Below, piece after piece: positions 7,612 through 17,386 of a stretch of DNA of 64,000 nt. Origin of the DNA: Natronomonas salsuginis (GTDB taxonomy: Archaea > Halobacteriota > Halobacteria > Halobacteriales > Haloarculaceae); contig NZ_QKNX01000001.1 in the NCBI RefSeq assembly GCF_005239135.1, positions 372,001 through 436,000 of the forward strand, written 5' to 3'. The translations under genes and the position numbers were made by a program. Under the pieces are notes generated by a model, which saw only the letters and a program-made list of their open reading frames with translations, had not been told where the DNA came from and searched no databases. How positions within the stretch are numbered: position 1 is the stretch's first letter; each line of letters begins with the position of its first letter.

Positions 7612-7829
7612 TCGAGGCCGACCTCGGGGAGGTGACCGATCGCGCCGACGCCGAGGCCGCGAGCGCCCAGCGCCGACCGGATCACGCTCCAGTCGGACAC
7701 GTCGGCAATCCGCTCATACTATCTCCCCTCCTCTAGTTGCCGCTGGTTTTCTTCGGGGGCCTCATGAACCGTCGTCACACCCTCTTTGATTACTAATTGT
7801 GTCGTGTTATCGAACTCCGACGTACCAAC
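7612..7829 (-). pseudogene. Decayed open frame interrupted by stops and by the small membrane gene
   Basis: Reading leftward, one frame gives G-T-S-E-F-D-N-T-T-Q-L-V-I-K-E-G and ends at a TAG near 7720. The same frame continues as Y-E-R-I-A-D-V-S-D-W-S-V-I-R-S-A-L-G-A-R-G and then G-H-L-P-E-V-G-L. At the other side of the 382-bp insert, E-V-G-L-K-Q-L-P-S-A-N-N-stop (about 7193-7231) continues in the matching phase. This suggests one ancestral gene split by insertion. The family is not recognised. Confidence 0.35.
7614..7626. repeat. 13-bp direct repeat flanking a 382-bp insert, right copy
   Basis: Second copy of GAGGCCGACCTCG (see 7219-7231). No terminal inverted repeats were found just inside the two copies. 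Confidence 0.4.
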
Positions 7830-7859
7830 GACGACAACGCGCGCCGCTACCAGTTTTGA
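7830..7859 (+). other. attR-like copy of the duplicated gene 3' end
   Basis: It encodes D-D-N-A-R-R-Y-Q-F-stop with GC-rich codons, the presumed original chromosomal 3' end of the gene now starting at 3131. Upstream similarity to that gene stops immediately before this block, as expected for a recombination junction. Confidence 0.65.
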
Positions 7860-7889
7860 TCTCCCCGCCGGGCGGTGTCGCGAAACGGG

Positions 7890-9068
7890 CTACCAGACGA
7901 ACCGAAACAGCGCGGTGAACGCCACGTAGGCCCCGACCGTCGAGATGATCGGGACGACGTTTTGCATGATTATCACGCGCCCGGTCGTCGTGGGGTCGAA
8001 CAGATCCGCTGCGCCCGGGATGTCCGCGGGGTCTTCCTCCCCGATCGGCGGCGCTTTCTCCCCGGGCTGTTCTGCGGCCAGCGCACCGACGGAGACGTTC
8101 GTTTCCTGCTCTCCGCGGACGACCTCTGGGATGGTCGATGTTCGGGTTGCACGCCCCCAGCCGAGCCCCACGATGGACGTCGTCGCGATGATCACGAACG
8201 AGGCCGGAATACCGATCGCCGAGAGCCCGACGACGATCGTCGAGGAGATGATCGCGACGACGATGGCCGCGGTCAGCGGCAGTTCCGTGATGTCATTGCC
8301 GAGCGTATCGAGCGTCCGTCGGGCGATGGTGAACGCGCCGACCGCGACGGCGGCGCAGCCGAGCAGGATCATCAGGTCGATGTCGACGCCGGCCCCGACG
8401 AGCGGTGCGATGGCGTTCGCGATGTTCGAGGTCCCCGACGAGAAGGCCATCAGACAGCCGATACCGACGACGATGACGGCCCCCGTGAGTTCCCGTCGGG
8501 TGGTGTTAGGCCCGGGCGTCGGTCGTGGGACGACCCCGGTTCGGTCGATCTCGACCAACGGCCCGGGCGTCGTGGTGATCGCCACCCATCTGTTGATCCG
8601 CGTGTAGAAGTAGCGTCCGACCATCCCGGAGACCCAAAACCCCACGATCGGGGCGACGATCCACCAGACCGCGATCTCGCCCATCACGGCCCAGTTCAAC
8701 GCGTCCGTAGCGACGCCGAGCCCGGCGATCGCGCCGACGGCAGTCATCGACGTGGACGCGGGCACGCCGTAGTAGTTGCCGACGAACAGCGCGCCGCCGA
8801 TAAAAAACAGCACCACGATGCTGGATTCGATGGTGAACACGCCGGGGTCGGTGACCAAGTCGTTCCCCAGCGTGTCGACGACCTGTCTCCCGATCGTCCA
8901 GCCGCCGATCAAAAAGAAGGCCGACATCAGCGCAGCAGCGCCGGTCTTCGAGATCGCGCCCGCACCGACGGCCGGACCGAAGGCCGGACCCGTAGTCGCC
9001 CCACCGATGTTGAACCCCACGAAGAGGGCGACGACGATACCGACGGCAAGCAAGAGGAGTTCGAACAC
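7890..9068 (-). CDS. pitA: PiT-family inorganic phosphate permease
   Basis: A 392-residue membrane protein of the PHO4/PiT family, which imports phosphate (often as metal-phosphate) with H+ or Na+. It has about ten hydrophobic helices and the two inverted family repeats. N-I-G-G-A-T-T-G-P at about 20-28 corresponds to the first G-A-N-D-V-A-N signature, and G-T-S-N-I-A-N-A-I-A-P to the second. The first signature is diverged (no Asp), as in many archaeal members. The central loop (about residues 320-350) is acidic and hydrophilic. It stands alone, with phoU and AbrB-PhoU genes 20 kb away in the same window. Confidence 0.85.
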   Translation of the reverse strand: MFELLLLAVGIVVALFVGFNIGGATTGPAFGPAVGAGAISKTGAAALMSAFFLIGGWTIGRQVVDTLGNDLVTDPGVFTIESSIVVLFFIGGALFVGNYYGVPASTSMTAVGAIAGLGVATDALNWAVMGEIAVWWIVAPIVGFWVSGMVGRYFYTRINRWVAITTTPGPLVEIDRTGVVPRPTPGPNTTRRELTGAVIVVGIGCLMAFSSGTSNIANAIAPLVGAGVDIDLMILLGCAAVAVGAFTIARRTLDTLGNDITELPLTAAIVVAIISSTIVVGLSAIGIPASFVIIATTSIVGLGWGRATRTSTIPEVVRGEQETNVSVGALAAEQPGEKAPPIGEEDPADIPGAADLFDPTTTGRVIIMQNVVPIISTVGAYVAFTALFRFVW

Positions 9069-9205
9069 ACTAGAAACACTCGTCGGACGCTATTAAACGA
9101 CCCCATCCGCGTCAGGGCACGAACGCGAATGGAGGCCTTTTCCCGTCACGGGACCGATTGTTCGGGTATGACATCAACGACTACACTGGCAGGGGTCGAT
9201 ATCCG

Positions 9206-10000
9206 ATGAACCCGAAACGCGTCGACTTCATCGTCGATCTCGCCTACGGTGTCGCGATCCTCGCCGCCATCGCGCTGATCGTCGTCGTTGAGACGGGGAT
9301 CGGTATCGCGTTCGGGCTCGGTGTGATCCTCTCGTACGTCATCCACATCGTGTGGAAGATGGCCCGCTTCGATCCGGACTGGATGACGAGAGAGGTCGCG
9401 GATCGAGTCGAGAAGACGGTCGGCGACACAGTGGGTAAAGAGGTCGAGAAGACGGTCGGCGAAACGGTCGGTAAGGAGGTCGAGAAGACGGTCGGCAAGG
9501 AGGTCGAAAAGACCGTCGGGGACACGGTGAGCAAAGAAGTCGAGAAGACCGTCAGCGACACGGTGAGCAAAGAAGTCGAAAAGACGGTCGAGGACACGGT
9601 GAGCAAGGAGTTCGAGAAGACCGTCGAGGACACCGTCGGCAAGGAAGTGGAGAAATCTGTGGGCGAAAAAGTCGAGGAGACAGTCGGTGAGACAGTCGAG
9701 AAGACTGTCGAAGAAACGGTCGGTGAGACGGTCGAGAAGACCGTCGAGGAGACGGTTGGCGAAAAGGTCGAAGAAACCGTGGAGGAGACGGTCGAAGAAA
9801 CCGTGGAGGAGACGGTTGGCGAAAAGGTCGAAGAAACCGTGGAGGAGACGGTTGGCGAAAAGGTCGAAGAAACTGTGGAGGAGACGGTTGGCGAAAAGGT
9901 CGAAGAAACTGTGGAGGAGACGGTCGAAGAAACCGTCGACGAAAAAGTCGAAGAAACCGTTAAAAAAGCAGTTGACGAGGGCGACGACGAGTCGCAGTAG
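9206..10000 (+). CDS. Two-helix membrane protein with a long V-E-x-T-V repeat tail
   Basis: Starting at 9206 (a better start than 9158, since M-N-P-K-R leads straight into the first helix) gives 264 residues. Hydrophobic helices lie at about 12-28 and 30-49. From about residue 66 to 255 the chain is a tandem repeat, first with the unit V-E-K-T-V-G-D-T-V-G-K-E, then degenerating to V-E-E-T-V-G-E-K and V-E-E-T. Valines recur every fourth position, alternating with Glu/Lys, which predicts a long charged amphipathic helix or rod on one side of the membrane. The DNA repeats are near-identical at 9760-9930 and are prone to slippage. The function is unknown. Confidence 0.7.
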   Translation: MNPKRVDFIVDLAYGVAILAAIALIVVVETGIGIAFGLGVILSYVIHIVWKMARFDPDWMTREVADRVEKTVGDTVGKEVEKTVGETVGKEVEKTVGKEVEKTVGDTVSKEVEKTVSDTVSKEVEKTVEDTVSKEFEKTVEDTVGKEVEKSVGEKVEETVGETVEKTVEETVGETVEKTVEETVGEKVEETVEETVEETVEETVGEKVEETVEETVGEKVEETVEETVGEKVEETVEETVEETVDEKVEETVKKAVDEGDDESQ

Positions 10001-10051
10001 CGCGGTTGTCCTTTTACTGCCGTGCCCGTTCTCCCCGTCGACGTTCCGTCC

Positions 10052-10471
10052 TCACCGAACGACGGTGACGGGAACTGGCGATCGACGGACGATCGTTTCG
10101 GCGACGTTTCCGACGATCAATCGCTCGGCGAGCGTGCCGCTGTGGCTCCCGATGACGACCGCGTCGAACTCCTCCGCCACGTCGACGATCGTTCTCGCCG
10201 GATGCCCGATCCGCACTTCGGTTTCGATCTCCCGGTCGTGCTCGGCGGCGATCTCGGCGGCGCGCGCCATCACGTTCTTCGCGTGGTCGCTCGCTTCCGC
10301 CTCGGGGTCATCGGCGAGTGCGACGTTGGCCGCCTCCCCCATCATCGAGGAGGGTCCACCGACGACGTGCAGAACGGTTATCTCAGCCGTCGGATGCGCA
10401 TCGAGCGCGTGTCGGAGCGCTTCTTCCGATAGCGCGGAGTCGTCCATCGGCACCAGTACGCGAGCGAGCAT
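10052..10471 (-). CDS. Universal stress protein (UspA family)
   Basis: A 139-residue, single Usp domain, cytosolic. It starts with the family strand R-V-L-V-P-M-D-D-S and has the nucleotide-binding loop G-S-H-S-G with a second glycine in I-V-G-N-V near residues 112-128, so ATP binding is expected. Usp proteins are induced by stress and their partners vary. It stands alone, convergent with the repeat protein. A second Usp gene lies at 18327. Confidence 0.85.
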   Translation of the reverse strand: MLARVLVPMDDSALSEEALRHALDAHPTAEITVLHVVGGPSSMMGEAANVALADDPEAEASDHAKNVMARAAEIAAEHDREIETEVRIGHPARTIVDVAEEFDAVVIGSHSGTLAERLIVGNVAETIVRRSPVPVTVVR

Positions 10472-10574
10472 GCGTCATGCTACGCAGAGCCAACCAATAA
10501 ACGCCGGGTTCGTCGTCGTCTGAACCGAAGCGGAAGAAATCCAGGATACCGAACGCCCGGTTCGAGATCCGGCC

Positions 10575-11444
10575 TCAGATGAACGTTTCGATGTGGTCGG
10601 CGACCTCGTTGGGCGTGTCACCGACCGGAACGCCCGCGTCGTTCAGGGCGTCGATCTTCGATTGGGCGGTGCCGGTGCCGGAGCCCGACACGATGGCCCC
10701 CGCGTGACCCATCCGCTTGCCCGGCGGCGCGGTTCGACCGGCGATGAAGCCGGCGACGGGCGTGTCCATGTGTTCGCCGATGAACGCTGCGGCCTCCTCC
10801 TCGTCCTCGCCGCCGATCTCACCGCACATCACGACGGCCTCGGTCTCGGAATCGTTCTCGAACAGTTCGAGAGCGTCGATAAAGTCCGTTCCGATGATCG
10901 GGTCGCCGCCGATCCCGACCGCGGTCGTCTGCCCGATCCCGCGCTGGGTGAGGTTGTCGACAACCTGGTAGGTGAGCGTCCCGGATCGGGAAACGAGTCC
11001 GACGTTCCCGTCGGCGAAGATGTTGCCCGGCAGGATGCCGAGTTTGGCCTCGCCGGGGGTGATGAGGCCGGGGCAGTTCGGCCCGATCAGGTGGGTGTCG
11101 GTCTCGCTGAGTTTTCGGTAGACCTTCGCCATGTCCTGTTGGGGGACCCCTTCAGTGATGGCGACGGCGAGATCGACGGGCGAGTCGAGCGCCTCGAAGA
11201 TCGCGTCGGCTGCGAAGGCCGGCGGGACGAAGATGACCGAAGCGTTGGCGTCTTGCTCCCGGACGGCCTTGTGAACGGTGTCGTAGACCGGGACGCCTTC
11301 GACCTCTTGGCCGCCGCGTCCGGGCACCGCGCCCGCGACGACGTTCGTTCCGTATTCAAGCATCTGGCCGGTGTGGAACTTCCCCTCACCGCCCGTGATA
11401 CCCTGTACCACGACGCGCGTATCGTTGTCGACAAGAATGCTCAT
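10575..11444 (-). CDS. sucD: Succinyl-CoA synthetase (ADP-forming), alpha subunit
   Basis: A 289-residue subunit of succinate-CoA ligase, which makes ATP from succinyl-CoA in the TCA cycle. It has the CoA-binding Rossmann domain at the N-terminus ([12 protein letters not shown] near 14-25), I-G-P-N-C-P-G-L in the middle, and the phosphorylated histidine in M-G-H-A-G-A near residue 246. It overlaps the end of sucC by 4 bases (ATGA at 11441-11444), so the two are translationally coupled with sucC first. Confidence 0.95.
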   Translation of the reverse strand: MSILVDNDTRVVVQGITGGEGKFHTGQMLEYGTNVVAGAVPGRGGQEVEGVPVYDTVHKAVREQDANASVIFVPPAFAADAIFEALDSPVDLAVAITEGVPQQDMAKVYRKLSETDTHLIGPNCPGLITPGEAKLGILPGNIFADGNVGLVSRSGTLTYQVVDNLTQRGIGQTTAVGIGGDPIIGTDFIDALELFENDSETEAVVMCGEIGGEDEEEAAAFIGEHMDTPVAGFIAGRTAPPGKRMGHAGAIVSGSGTGTAQSKIDALNDAGVPVGDTPNEVADHIETFI

Positions 11445-12583
11445 TGTTCTTCCTCCGCGTAGCTGACGGCGCGCTGGACGGCGTCCTCGAGCGTTCCCTC
11501 GACCGTTACCAGGTCCGTGTTCAGAATCTCCATGCCCTCCTCGGCGTTGGTCCCGGCGAGTCGGACGACGACCTTCTTCGGGATCTCATCGAACTGTTCG
11601 AGCGCCTCGTTGATCCCCTTCGCGACCTCGTCGCCACGGGTGATCCCGCCGAATATGTTGAACACCACGCTGTCGACGTTTTCGTCGGAGAACACCATGT
11701 CGAGGGCGTTCGTCACGCGCTCGGCCTTCGCGCCGCCGCCGATGTCGAGGAAGTTTGCGGGTTCGCCGCCGTAGTAATCGACCAGGTCCAGCGTCGTCAT
11801 GACGAGCCCGGCACCATTGCCGATGATGCCGACGTTGCCCGACAGTCGAACGTAGTCGAATCCGTACTCGTTTGCCTTGGCTTCGAGTTCGTCGCTCGCG
11901 GCCTCCTCCTCCATCTCCGCGAGATCGGGCTGCCGAAACAGCGCATCCTCGTCGATGTTCATCACCGCGTCCGCGGCGATGACCTCGTCGTCGGAGGTAA
12001 CCATGAGCGGGTTGACCTCGATATCCGTCGCGTCCTTGTCGTCCCACAGCTGGTAGAGCTGGGTGAGGATCGACGCGACGTCGTTCGCGACCGTGCGGTC
12101 GACGCCGGCGTCGAAGACCGCCTTTCGGGCCTGGTAGGGATGCATGCCGAACGCGGGATCGATGTGCTCTCGAACGATCGCGTCGGGGGCCTCCTCGGCG
12201 ACCTCCTCGATGTTGACGCCGCCGCGGGTCGAGACCATCGCGACGGGCTTGCCCTCGGTTCGGTCCATCGTCACGCCGACGTAGAGCTCGTCGGTGAAGT
12301 CGACGGCCGCCTCAACCAGCACGCGGTCGACGTGCAGTCCCTTGAGATCCATCCCGAGAATCTCGTCGGCCGCCTCGCGAGCCTCCTCGGCATCGTCGAC
12401 GAGTTTGATTCCGCCGGCCTTGCCGCGGCCGCCGACCTGTACCTGCGCTTTGATTGCGACCGGATAGCCGATCTCGCCGGCCGCCTCGACCGCGTCGTCG
12501 ACGGTCGAGGCGAGCTGCGAGTCCGGAACCGGGATCCCAGCGTCGGCGAACACGCCTTTCGCTTGGTACTCGTGAAGTTTCAT
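11441..12583 (-). CDS. sucC: Succinyl-CoA synthetase, beta subunit
   Basis: A 380-residue ATP-grasp subunit that partners SucD. The N-terminus M-K-L-H-E-Y-Q-A-K is the family hallmark. The ATP-grasp glycine loop V-G-G-R-G-K-A-G-G lies near 50-58 and E-V-N-P-L near 195 binds Mg-nucleotide. The C-terminal domain has D-I-G-G-G-A and N-I-F-G-G-I-T-R. Length is normal. It is the first gene of a two-gene operon, and the promoter must lie in the 100 bases before 12583. Confidence 0.95.
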   Translation of the reverse strand: MKLHEYQAKGVFADAGIPVPDSQLASTVDDAVEAAGEIGYPVAIKAQVQVGGRGKAGGIKLVDDAEEAREAADEILGMDLKGLHVDRVLVEAAVDFTDELYVGVTMDRTEGKPVAMVSTRGGVNIEEVAEEAPDAIVREHIDPAFGMHPYQARKAVFDAGVDRTVANDVASILTQLYQLWDDKDATDIEVNPLMVTSDDEVIAADAVMNIDEDALFRQPDLAEMEEEAASDELEAKANEYGFDYVRLSGNVGIIGNGAGLVMTTLDLVDYYGGEPANFLDIGGGAKAERVTNALDMVFSDENVDSVVFNIFGGITRGDEVAKGINEALEQFDEIPKKVVVRLAGTNAEEGMEILNTDLVTVEGTLEDAVQRAVSYAEEEQ

Positions 12584-12680
12584 CGCTAGTTCGCCCGAAA
12601 CCTCGAACGACCCGGAGTTAGTATTACCGGAACCGATCGGCTCTCGTCGCGTCGAAGATCCCGCAAATCACGCCATCGCG

Positions 12681-13352
12681 TTAGGCCATCGATCCGGTGA
12701 GCACGTCCGGTCGATCGGCGATGACGCCGTCGACGCCGGCCTGCGCCAGTGTCTCTGCTTCGTCGGACGAGTCGATCGACCACGCCGTGACGCTCATTCC
12801 CGCTCGGTGGGCGTCCGCGACGACCCGACCGGTACAGCGCTCCATCGACGGGTGGAAATACTCGCAATCGAGATCGATCGCTATCTCGATCCCCTCGGCC
12901 GCCGCGTCGTCCGTCAGGTACGCACGCGGTACCGTCGGGTCGATCTCACGGCAGTCCGCGAGCACGTCGCGCGAAAACGACGAGACGATCGCCTGTGGGT
13001 GATGCGCGTCGATCAGTTCGAGCGCGTCCCCTCCGGTCCCCCGCTCCTTGAGCTCGATGTTGACGCCCACGTACGACGGAATCGCTCGCAGCGCTTCCTC
13101 GAGCGTCGGGACGCCCGCTCCGGTCCCGAGGACGTCCAGCGCCTCGAGCTCAGCGAGCGTGTGTTCGGCTACCGGACCGTGGCCGTCTGAGACTCGATCG
13201 ATCGTCTCGTCGTGGATGACGACCAGCTCACCGCTCCCGCACCGCCGAACGTCGATCTCGACCTCGTCGGCGACGGCTGCGGCGGCTTCGACCGCTTTGA
13301 GGGTGTTTTCCGGATACGCCGATCGAAATCCCCGGTGCGCGATGAGACGCAT
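12681..13352 (-). CDS. ugpQ: Glycerophosphodiester phosphodiesterase
   Basis: The start is set at 13352, which gives the family N-terminus M-R-L-I-A-H-R-G-F and 223 residues. It is a TIM-barrel GDPD that hydrolyses glycerophosphodiesters to glycerol-3-phosphate and an alcohol. Catalytic features: His6-Arg7 in A-H-R-G, P-E-N-T near 16-19, E-I-D-V near 34-37 for the metal, and V-I-H-D near 48-51 for the second catalytic histidine. It may act in phospholipid turnover or scavenging. It is divergent from pccB; the roughly 250 bp between them hold both promoters. Confidence 0.88.
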   Translation of the reverse strand: MRLIAHRGFRSAYPENTLKAVEAAAAVADEVEIDVRRCGSGELVVIHDETIDRVSDGHGPVAEHTLAELEALDVLGTGAGVPTLEEALRAIPSYVGVNIELKERGTGGDALELIDAHHPQAIVSSFSRDVLADCREIDPTVPRAYLTDDAAAEGIEIAIDLDCEYFHPSMERCTGRVVADAHRAGMSVTAWSIDSSDEAETLAQAGVDGVIADRPDVLTGSMA

Positions 13353-13469
13353 ACACGCGCCGTGTCGGGCGGAACCGGTAAGTGCGTGTCGTCTCGGTGC
13401 GGCGCTCGATCGCCCCGTGACGGCACGCGAACCGGCAGTGGCCGACCACGACCTCGACGGTTCAAACAC

Positions 13470-13600
13470 GTATATAAATCCGCGCCGTAGGGTGGAAGTT
13501 ATCTTGCCCCCGGACGGTCGATCTGTCGCTCCGGCCGCGCGGCGATTCTATAACGGAACGCCTTTTTCGGTGCTGGTCGTTTCCCGAGCAAGACCAACAC
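13470..13600. promoter_or_regulatory. Divergent promoter region between the GDPD gene and pccB
   Basis: Two AT-rich boxes stand out in GC-rich DNA: GTATATAAAT at about 13470-13479 and TTCTATAACG at about 13546-13555. The second is roughly 50 bases before the pccB start and is the better candidate TATA element for pccB. No clear palindromic operator is seen. Confidence 0.35.
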
Positions 13601-15151
13601 ATGACTATGGACGAAAGCATCGACGAGGTACGCGACAAAAAGCGCGAAGCCGAACTCGGCGGCGGCGAAGAGCGCATCGAAAAGCAACACGAGAAGGGGA
13701 AGCTGACCGCCCGAGAGCGGATCGACTACTTCCTCGACGACGGCACCTTCGAGGAGTTCGACCAACTGAAGACGCATCGCAGCACCAACTTCGACATGGA
13801 CGCCGAGAAGCCCTACGGCGACGGCGTCGTCACCGGGTACGGCGAGGTCGACGGTCGAACCGTTTTCGTGTTCGCACACGACTTTACCGTCTTCGGCGGC
13901 TCGCTCGGCGAGGCGTTCGCCGAGAAGGTGTGTAAGGTGATGGACCGCGCCGTCGAGACCGGCGCACCGATCATCGGGCTCAACGACTCCGCCGGAGCCC
14001 GAATTCAAGAGGGGATCGACTCGCTCGCGGGCTACGCCGACATCTTCCACCGCAATCAGAAGGCTTCGGGGGTCGTCCCGCAGATCTCGGCGATCATGGG
14101 TCCCTGCGCGGGCGGTGCGGTCTACTCGCCCGCGATCACCGACTTCATCTACATGGTGCAGGAGACGAGCCACATGTTCATCACCGGCCCCGACGTGATC
14201 GAGACGGTCACCGGTGAGGAGGTCGGCTTCGAGGAGCTGGGCGGAGCTGGAACCCACACCGCCGACTCGGGCGTCGCGCACTTTTCGGCGGCCGACGAGA
14301 AGGAGGCGCTCGACGATATCCGATACCTCCTCTCGTATCTCCCCTCGAACAACGTCGAGGACCCGCCCCGCGTCGAACCGTGGGACGATCCGGATCGTCG
14401 CGACGACGAACTCGAGGAGATCGTCCCGGATCAGCCGCGAAAGCCCTACGACATCGTCGACGTCATCGACCGGATCGTCGATGAGGACTCCTTTTTCGAG
14501 GTCGCCGAGGCCTACGCCAGAAACCTCGTGACAGGGTTCGGCCGACTCGACGGTCGATCCGTCGGCATCGTCGCGAACCAACCGCGCGTCAACGCCGGCA
14601 CACTCGACATCGACGCCTCGCTGAAGGGCGGGCGGTTCGTCCGCTTTTGCGACGCGTTCAACATCCCGATCGTCACGTTCGTCGATGTCCCTGGGTTCAT
14701 GCCCGGCACCGACCAAGAGCACAACGGGATCATCAAACACGGCGCGAAGCTCCTGTACGCCTACAGCGAGGCCACGGTTCCGCTACTGACGGTCATCACC
14801 CGGAAGGCCTACGGCGGCGCGTACGACGTGATGGCGTCGAAGCACCTCGAAGCGGACGTCAACTACGCGTGGCCGACCGCCGAGATCGCGGTCATGGGGC
14901 CGAAGGGCGCTGTCAACGTCCTCTACCGCGACGAACTGGCCGACGCGGACGACGTGGAGGCCCGCCGCGAACAGCTCATCGACGAGTACCGAGACACCTT
15001 CGCGAACCCCTACACGGCCGCCGAGCGCGGCTTCGTCGACGACGTGCTCGAACCGAAGGACACCCGCCCGCGGCTGATCCACGATCTGGAGATGCTCGAA
15101 TCGAAGCGCAAGGATCAGCCGGACAAGAAGCACGGGAACATCCCGCTGTGA
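13601..15151 (+). CDS. pccB: Propionyl-CoA/acetyl-CoA carboxylase, carboxyltransferase subunit
   Basis: A 516-residue biotin-dependent carboxyltransferase that moves CO2 from carboxybiotin to propionyl-CoA (or acetyl-CoA). It contains two crotonase-like halves. The first has the N-terminal G-K-L-T-A-R-E-R motif and [11 protein letters not shown]-like [13 protein letters not shown]. The second has [14 protein letters not shown] and [11 protein letters not shown]. Either ATG (13601 or 13607) could be the start. It is followed with overlap by pccX, then pccA and birA, forming a functional set for 3-hydroxypropionate-type chemistry, fatty-acid breakdown or PHA precursor supply. Confidence 0.92.
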   Translation: MTMDESIDEVRDKKREAELGGGEERIEKQHEKGKLTARERIDYFLDDGTFEEFDQLKTHRSTNFDMDAEKPYGDGVVTGYGEVDGRTVFVFAHDFTVFGGSLGEAFAEKVCKVMDRAVETGAPIIGLNDSAGARIQEGIDSLAGYADIFHRNQKASGVVPQISAIMGPCAGGAVYSPAITDFIYMVQETSHMFITGPDVIETVTGEEVGFEELGGAGTHTADSGVAHFSAADEKEALDDIRYLLSYLPSNNVEDPPRVEPWDDPDRRDDELEEIVPDQPRKPYDIVDVIDRIVDEDSFFEVAEAYARNLVTGFGRLDGRSVGIVANQPRVNAGTLDIDASLKGGRFVRFCDAFNIPIVTFVDVPGFMPGTDQEHNGIIKHGAKLLYAYSEATVPLLTVITRKAYGGAYDVMASKHLEADVNYAWPTAEIAVMGPKGAVNVLYRDELADADDVEARREQLIDEYRDTFANPYTAAERGFVDDVLEPKDTRPRLIHDLEMLESKRKDQPDKKHGNIPL

Positions 15152-15153
15152 CG

Positions 15154-15390
15154 ATGCACCTCGACATCCCCGACGACGCGGACGAAGCCGAGGCTGCCGC
15201 GATCACCGCCGTCTTCCGGACGCTCGCTGCGGAAGCCGAGGCGGCGGTGAGCCAGGGCTCGACTGAACCGCCGCGGGACCGGTGGGGGTTCACCGGCCGG
15301 ATCGAGGCCCTCCAGAGCCGCCGGGTCCGCGCGCCGATCGACGCGCCGCGCGACGACTGGGCGGCCGCCGGGCGCACCGACCGATTCTAA
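15154..15390 (+). CDS. pccX: Acyl-CoA carboxylase small subunit PccX-like
   Basis: A 78-residue acidic protein placed between pccB and pccA. In Haloferax mediterranei a small third subunit, PccX, encoded in this position is needed for propionyl-CoA carboxylase activity. The position, size and the C-terminal W-G-F-T-G-R-I-E block (also typical of bacterial epsilon subunits, W-x-x-x-x-R) support the call. The ATG at 15154 lies just past the pccB stop; a GTG at 15148 overlapping that stop is an alternative. The longer open frame upstream is only the shadow of pccB. Confidence 0.75.
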   Translation: MHLDIPDDADEAEAAAITAVFRTLAAEAEAAVSQGSTEPPRDRWGFTGRIEALQSRRVRAPIDAPRDDWAAAGRTDRF

Positions 15391-15459
15391 CTTTTCCGGA
15401 CATTCGGTTCGGTGTCGATCGATAGAATAAGGTGCTCGCCGTAACACCGATTCGACAAC

Positions 15460-17298
15460 ATGTTCGACAAGGTGCTCGTCGCAAATCGCGGCGAGATCGC
15501 GGTTCGCGTGATGCGTGCCTGTGCCGATCTCGGCGTAGACACCGTCGCGGTGTACAGCGACGCGGACAAACACAGCGGCCACGTTCGATACGCCGACGAG
15601 GCGTACAACGTCGGTCCCGCGCGTGCGGCCGACTCGTATCTTGATCACGACGCCGTCATCGAGGCCGCCGAGAAGGCGGGTGCGGACGCCATCCACCCGG
15701 GGTACGGCTTCCTCGCGGAGAACGCGGAGTTCGCCGCGGCCGTCGAGGCCACCAACGGCGTGACGTGGGTCGGCCCCTCCTCGACGTCGATGGAGCAGGC
15801 CGGCGAGAAGACGAAGGCCCGCAAGGTGATGGACGCCGCCGACGTGCCGATCGTCCCGGGGACGACAGACCCGGTCACGTCCGCCGACGAGGTCCACGCG
15901 TTCGGCGACGAACACGGCTACCCGATCGCGATCAAGGCCGAGGGCGGTGGCGGCGGCCGCGGGATGAAGATCGTCCACGACCCCGAAGAGGCCGAAGCCC
16001 AACTCGACGCCGCGAAGCGCGAGGGGGAGGCGTACTTCGACAACGACTCCGTGTACCTCGAACGCTACCTCGAGAACCCGCGTCACATCGAGGTCCAGAT
16101 CCTCGCCGACGAACACGGCAACGTCCGCCACTTGGGCGAGCGCGACTGCTCGCTCCAGCGCCGCCACCAGAAGGTCATCGAGGAGGGCCCATCGCCCGCG
16201 CTCTCGGACGAACTCCGCGAGAAGATCGGCGAGGCGGCCCGCCGCGGCGCGGACGCGGCCGACTACTACAACGCCGGGACGTTCGAGTTCCTCGTCGAAG
16301 AGGAGGATCGGGCGGACGACGAACTGCTCGGTCCCGACGCGAACTTCTACTTCCTCGAAGTCAACACCCGGATTCAGGTCGAACACTGCGTCACCGAGGA
16401 GCTGACCGGCATCGACATCGTCAAGTGGCAGCTGCGGGTCGCCGCGGGCGAGGAGATCGACTTCGAGCAGGACGACGTCGAACTCGAGGGCCACGCGATC
16501 GAGTTCCGGATCAACGCCGAGAACGCCGCCGAGGAGTTCGCGCCGGCGACGGGCGGCACGCTCGAAACCTACGACCCGCCGGGCGGGATCGGCGTTCGCC
16601 TCGACGACGCGCTCCGACAGGGGGACGATCTCGTGACGGATTACGACTCGATGATCGCGAAGCTCATCGTCCACGCCGGCGACCGTCAGGAGTGTTTCGC
16701 CCGCTCGGAGCGGGCGCTGGCCGAGTACGACATCGAGGGGATTCCGACGATCATCCCGTTCCACCGGCTGATGCTTGAGGACGAGGCGTTCGCGGCCGGG
16801 ACGCACACGACGAAGTATCTCGACAACGAACTCGACCCCAAGCGGATCGACACCGCCCAAGAGAAGTGGGGCGGCGACATCGAATCGAGCGATTCGGACG
16901 AGGAGACGGTCGAGCGGGAGTTCACCGTCGAGGTCAACGGCAAGCGCTTCGAGGTCAACCTCGAGGAGAGCGGCGCGTTCGCTGCGATGGCCGGCGGCGG
17001 CAACCCGACGTCGAGCCCCACGGCGCAGCGGCCCTCGCGCGGTCGAGGCGACAGCAGCGACGACGGTCCCGAGATCTCGGCGGACGGTGAGGTCGTCCGC
17101 GCGGAGATGCAGGGGACGATCCTCTCGGTGAACGTCGAGGAAGGCGACGAGGTGGCCGCCGGCGACGTGATCTGCGTTCTCGAGGCGATGAAGATGGAGA
17201 ACGACGTTGTCACCGAGACGGGCGGCACGGTCACCGAAATCGCCGTTTCGGAGGGCGACTCGGTCGATCAGGACGATCCGCTCGTCGTCCTCGAGTAG
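15460..17298 (+). CDS. pccA: Acyl-CoA carboxylase biotin carboxylase/biotin carrier subunit
   Basis: A 612-residue two-domain protein. Residues 1-450 are biotin carboxylase: N-terminal [10 protein letters not shown], the ATP-grasp loop G-G-G-G-R-G-M near 163-169, [11 protein letters not shown] near 227-237, and [10 protein letters not shown] near 304-313. A Ser/Asp-rich linker follows. The C-terminal 75 residues form the biotinyl domain with E-A-M-K578-M, Lys578 being the biotinylated residue, 34 residues from the end as is normal. It works with PccB and PccX. BirA, encoded downstream, would attach the biotin. Confidence 0.95.
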   Translation: MFDKVLVANRGEIAVRVMRACADLGVDTVAVYSDADKHSGHVRYADEAYNVGPARAADSYLDHDAVIEAAEKAGADAIHPGYGFLAENAEFAAAVEATNGVTWVGPSSTSMEQAGEKTKARKVMDAADVPIVPGTTDPVTSADEVHAFGDEHGYPIAIKAEGGGGGRGMKIVHDPEEAEAQLDAAKREGEAYFDNDSVYLERYLENPRHIEVQILADEHGNVRHLGERDCSLQRRHQKVIEEGPSPALSDELREKIGEAARRGADAADYYNAGTFEFLVEEEDRADDELLGPDANFYFLEVNTRIQVEHCVTEELTGIDIVKWQLRVAAGEEIDFEQDDVELEGHAIEFRINAENAAEEFAPATGGTLETYDPPGGIGVRLDDALRQGDDLVTDYDSMIAKLIVHAGDRQECFARSERALAEYDIEGIPTIIPFHRLMLEDEAFAAGTHTTKYLDNELDPKRIDTAQEKWGGDIESSDSDEETVEREFTVEVNGKRFEVNLEESGAFAAMAGGGNPTSSPTAQRPSRGRGDSSDDGPEISADGEVVRAEMQGTILSVNVEEGDEVAAGDVICVLEAMKMENDVVTETGGTVTEIAVSEGDSVDQDDPLVVLE

Positions 17299-17386
17299 TC
17301 GCGACGCGTGACCGGAGCCCGACGACGATTTTCAAACGCGCGTTTCTCGGGACCGTTATCCGTACGCGCCGCGTGAACCACCGCAT

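Larger units (their letters stand above)
3437..7859. mobile_element. Integrated AT-rich element (degenerate) in the 3' end of a protein gene
   Basis: The segment is bounded by two copies of a 30-bp sequence encoding D-D-N-A-R-R-Y-Q-F-stop (3437-3466 and 7830-7859). It is much richer in A+T than the flanks and carries a frameshifted integrase fragment near its left end. Its other cargo is a PD-(D/E)XK-like membrane protein, a lipoprotein and small membrane proteins. These are the marks of a site-specifically integrated plasmid or provirus that can no longer move. The exact crossover point inside the repeat cannot be fixed because the two copies have diverged. Confidence 0.65.

Noticed and set aside
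7875-9209. 444-codon frame antisense to the phosphate permease
   Set aside because: Composition is the complement of a hydrophobic protein (many D, R, G) without any motif; the minus-strand PiT signatures are decisive.
9410-9975. CRISPR-like or satellite DNA repeats
   Set aside because: The repeats are in one continuous reading frame and explained by the V-E-x-T-V protein array.
15115-16860. 581-codon frame antisense to pccA
   Set aside because: Shadow of the highly biased biotin carboxylase gene; no motif.
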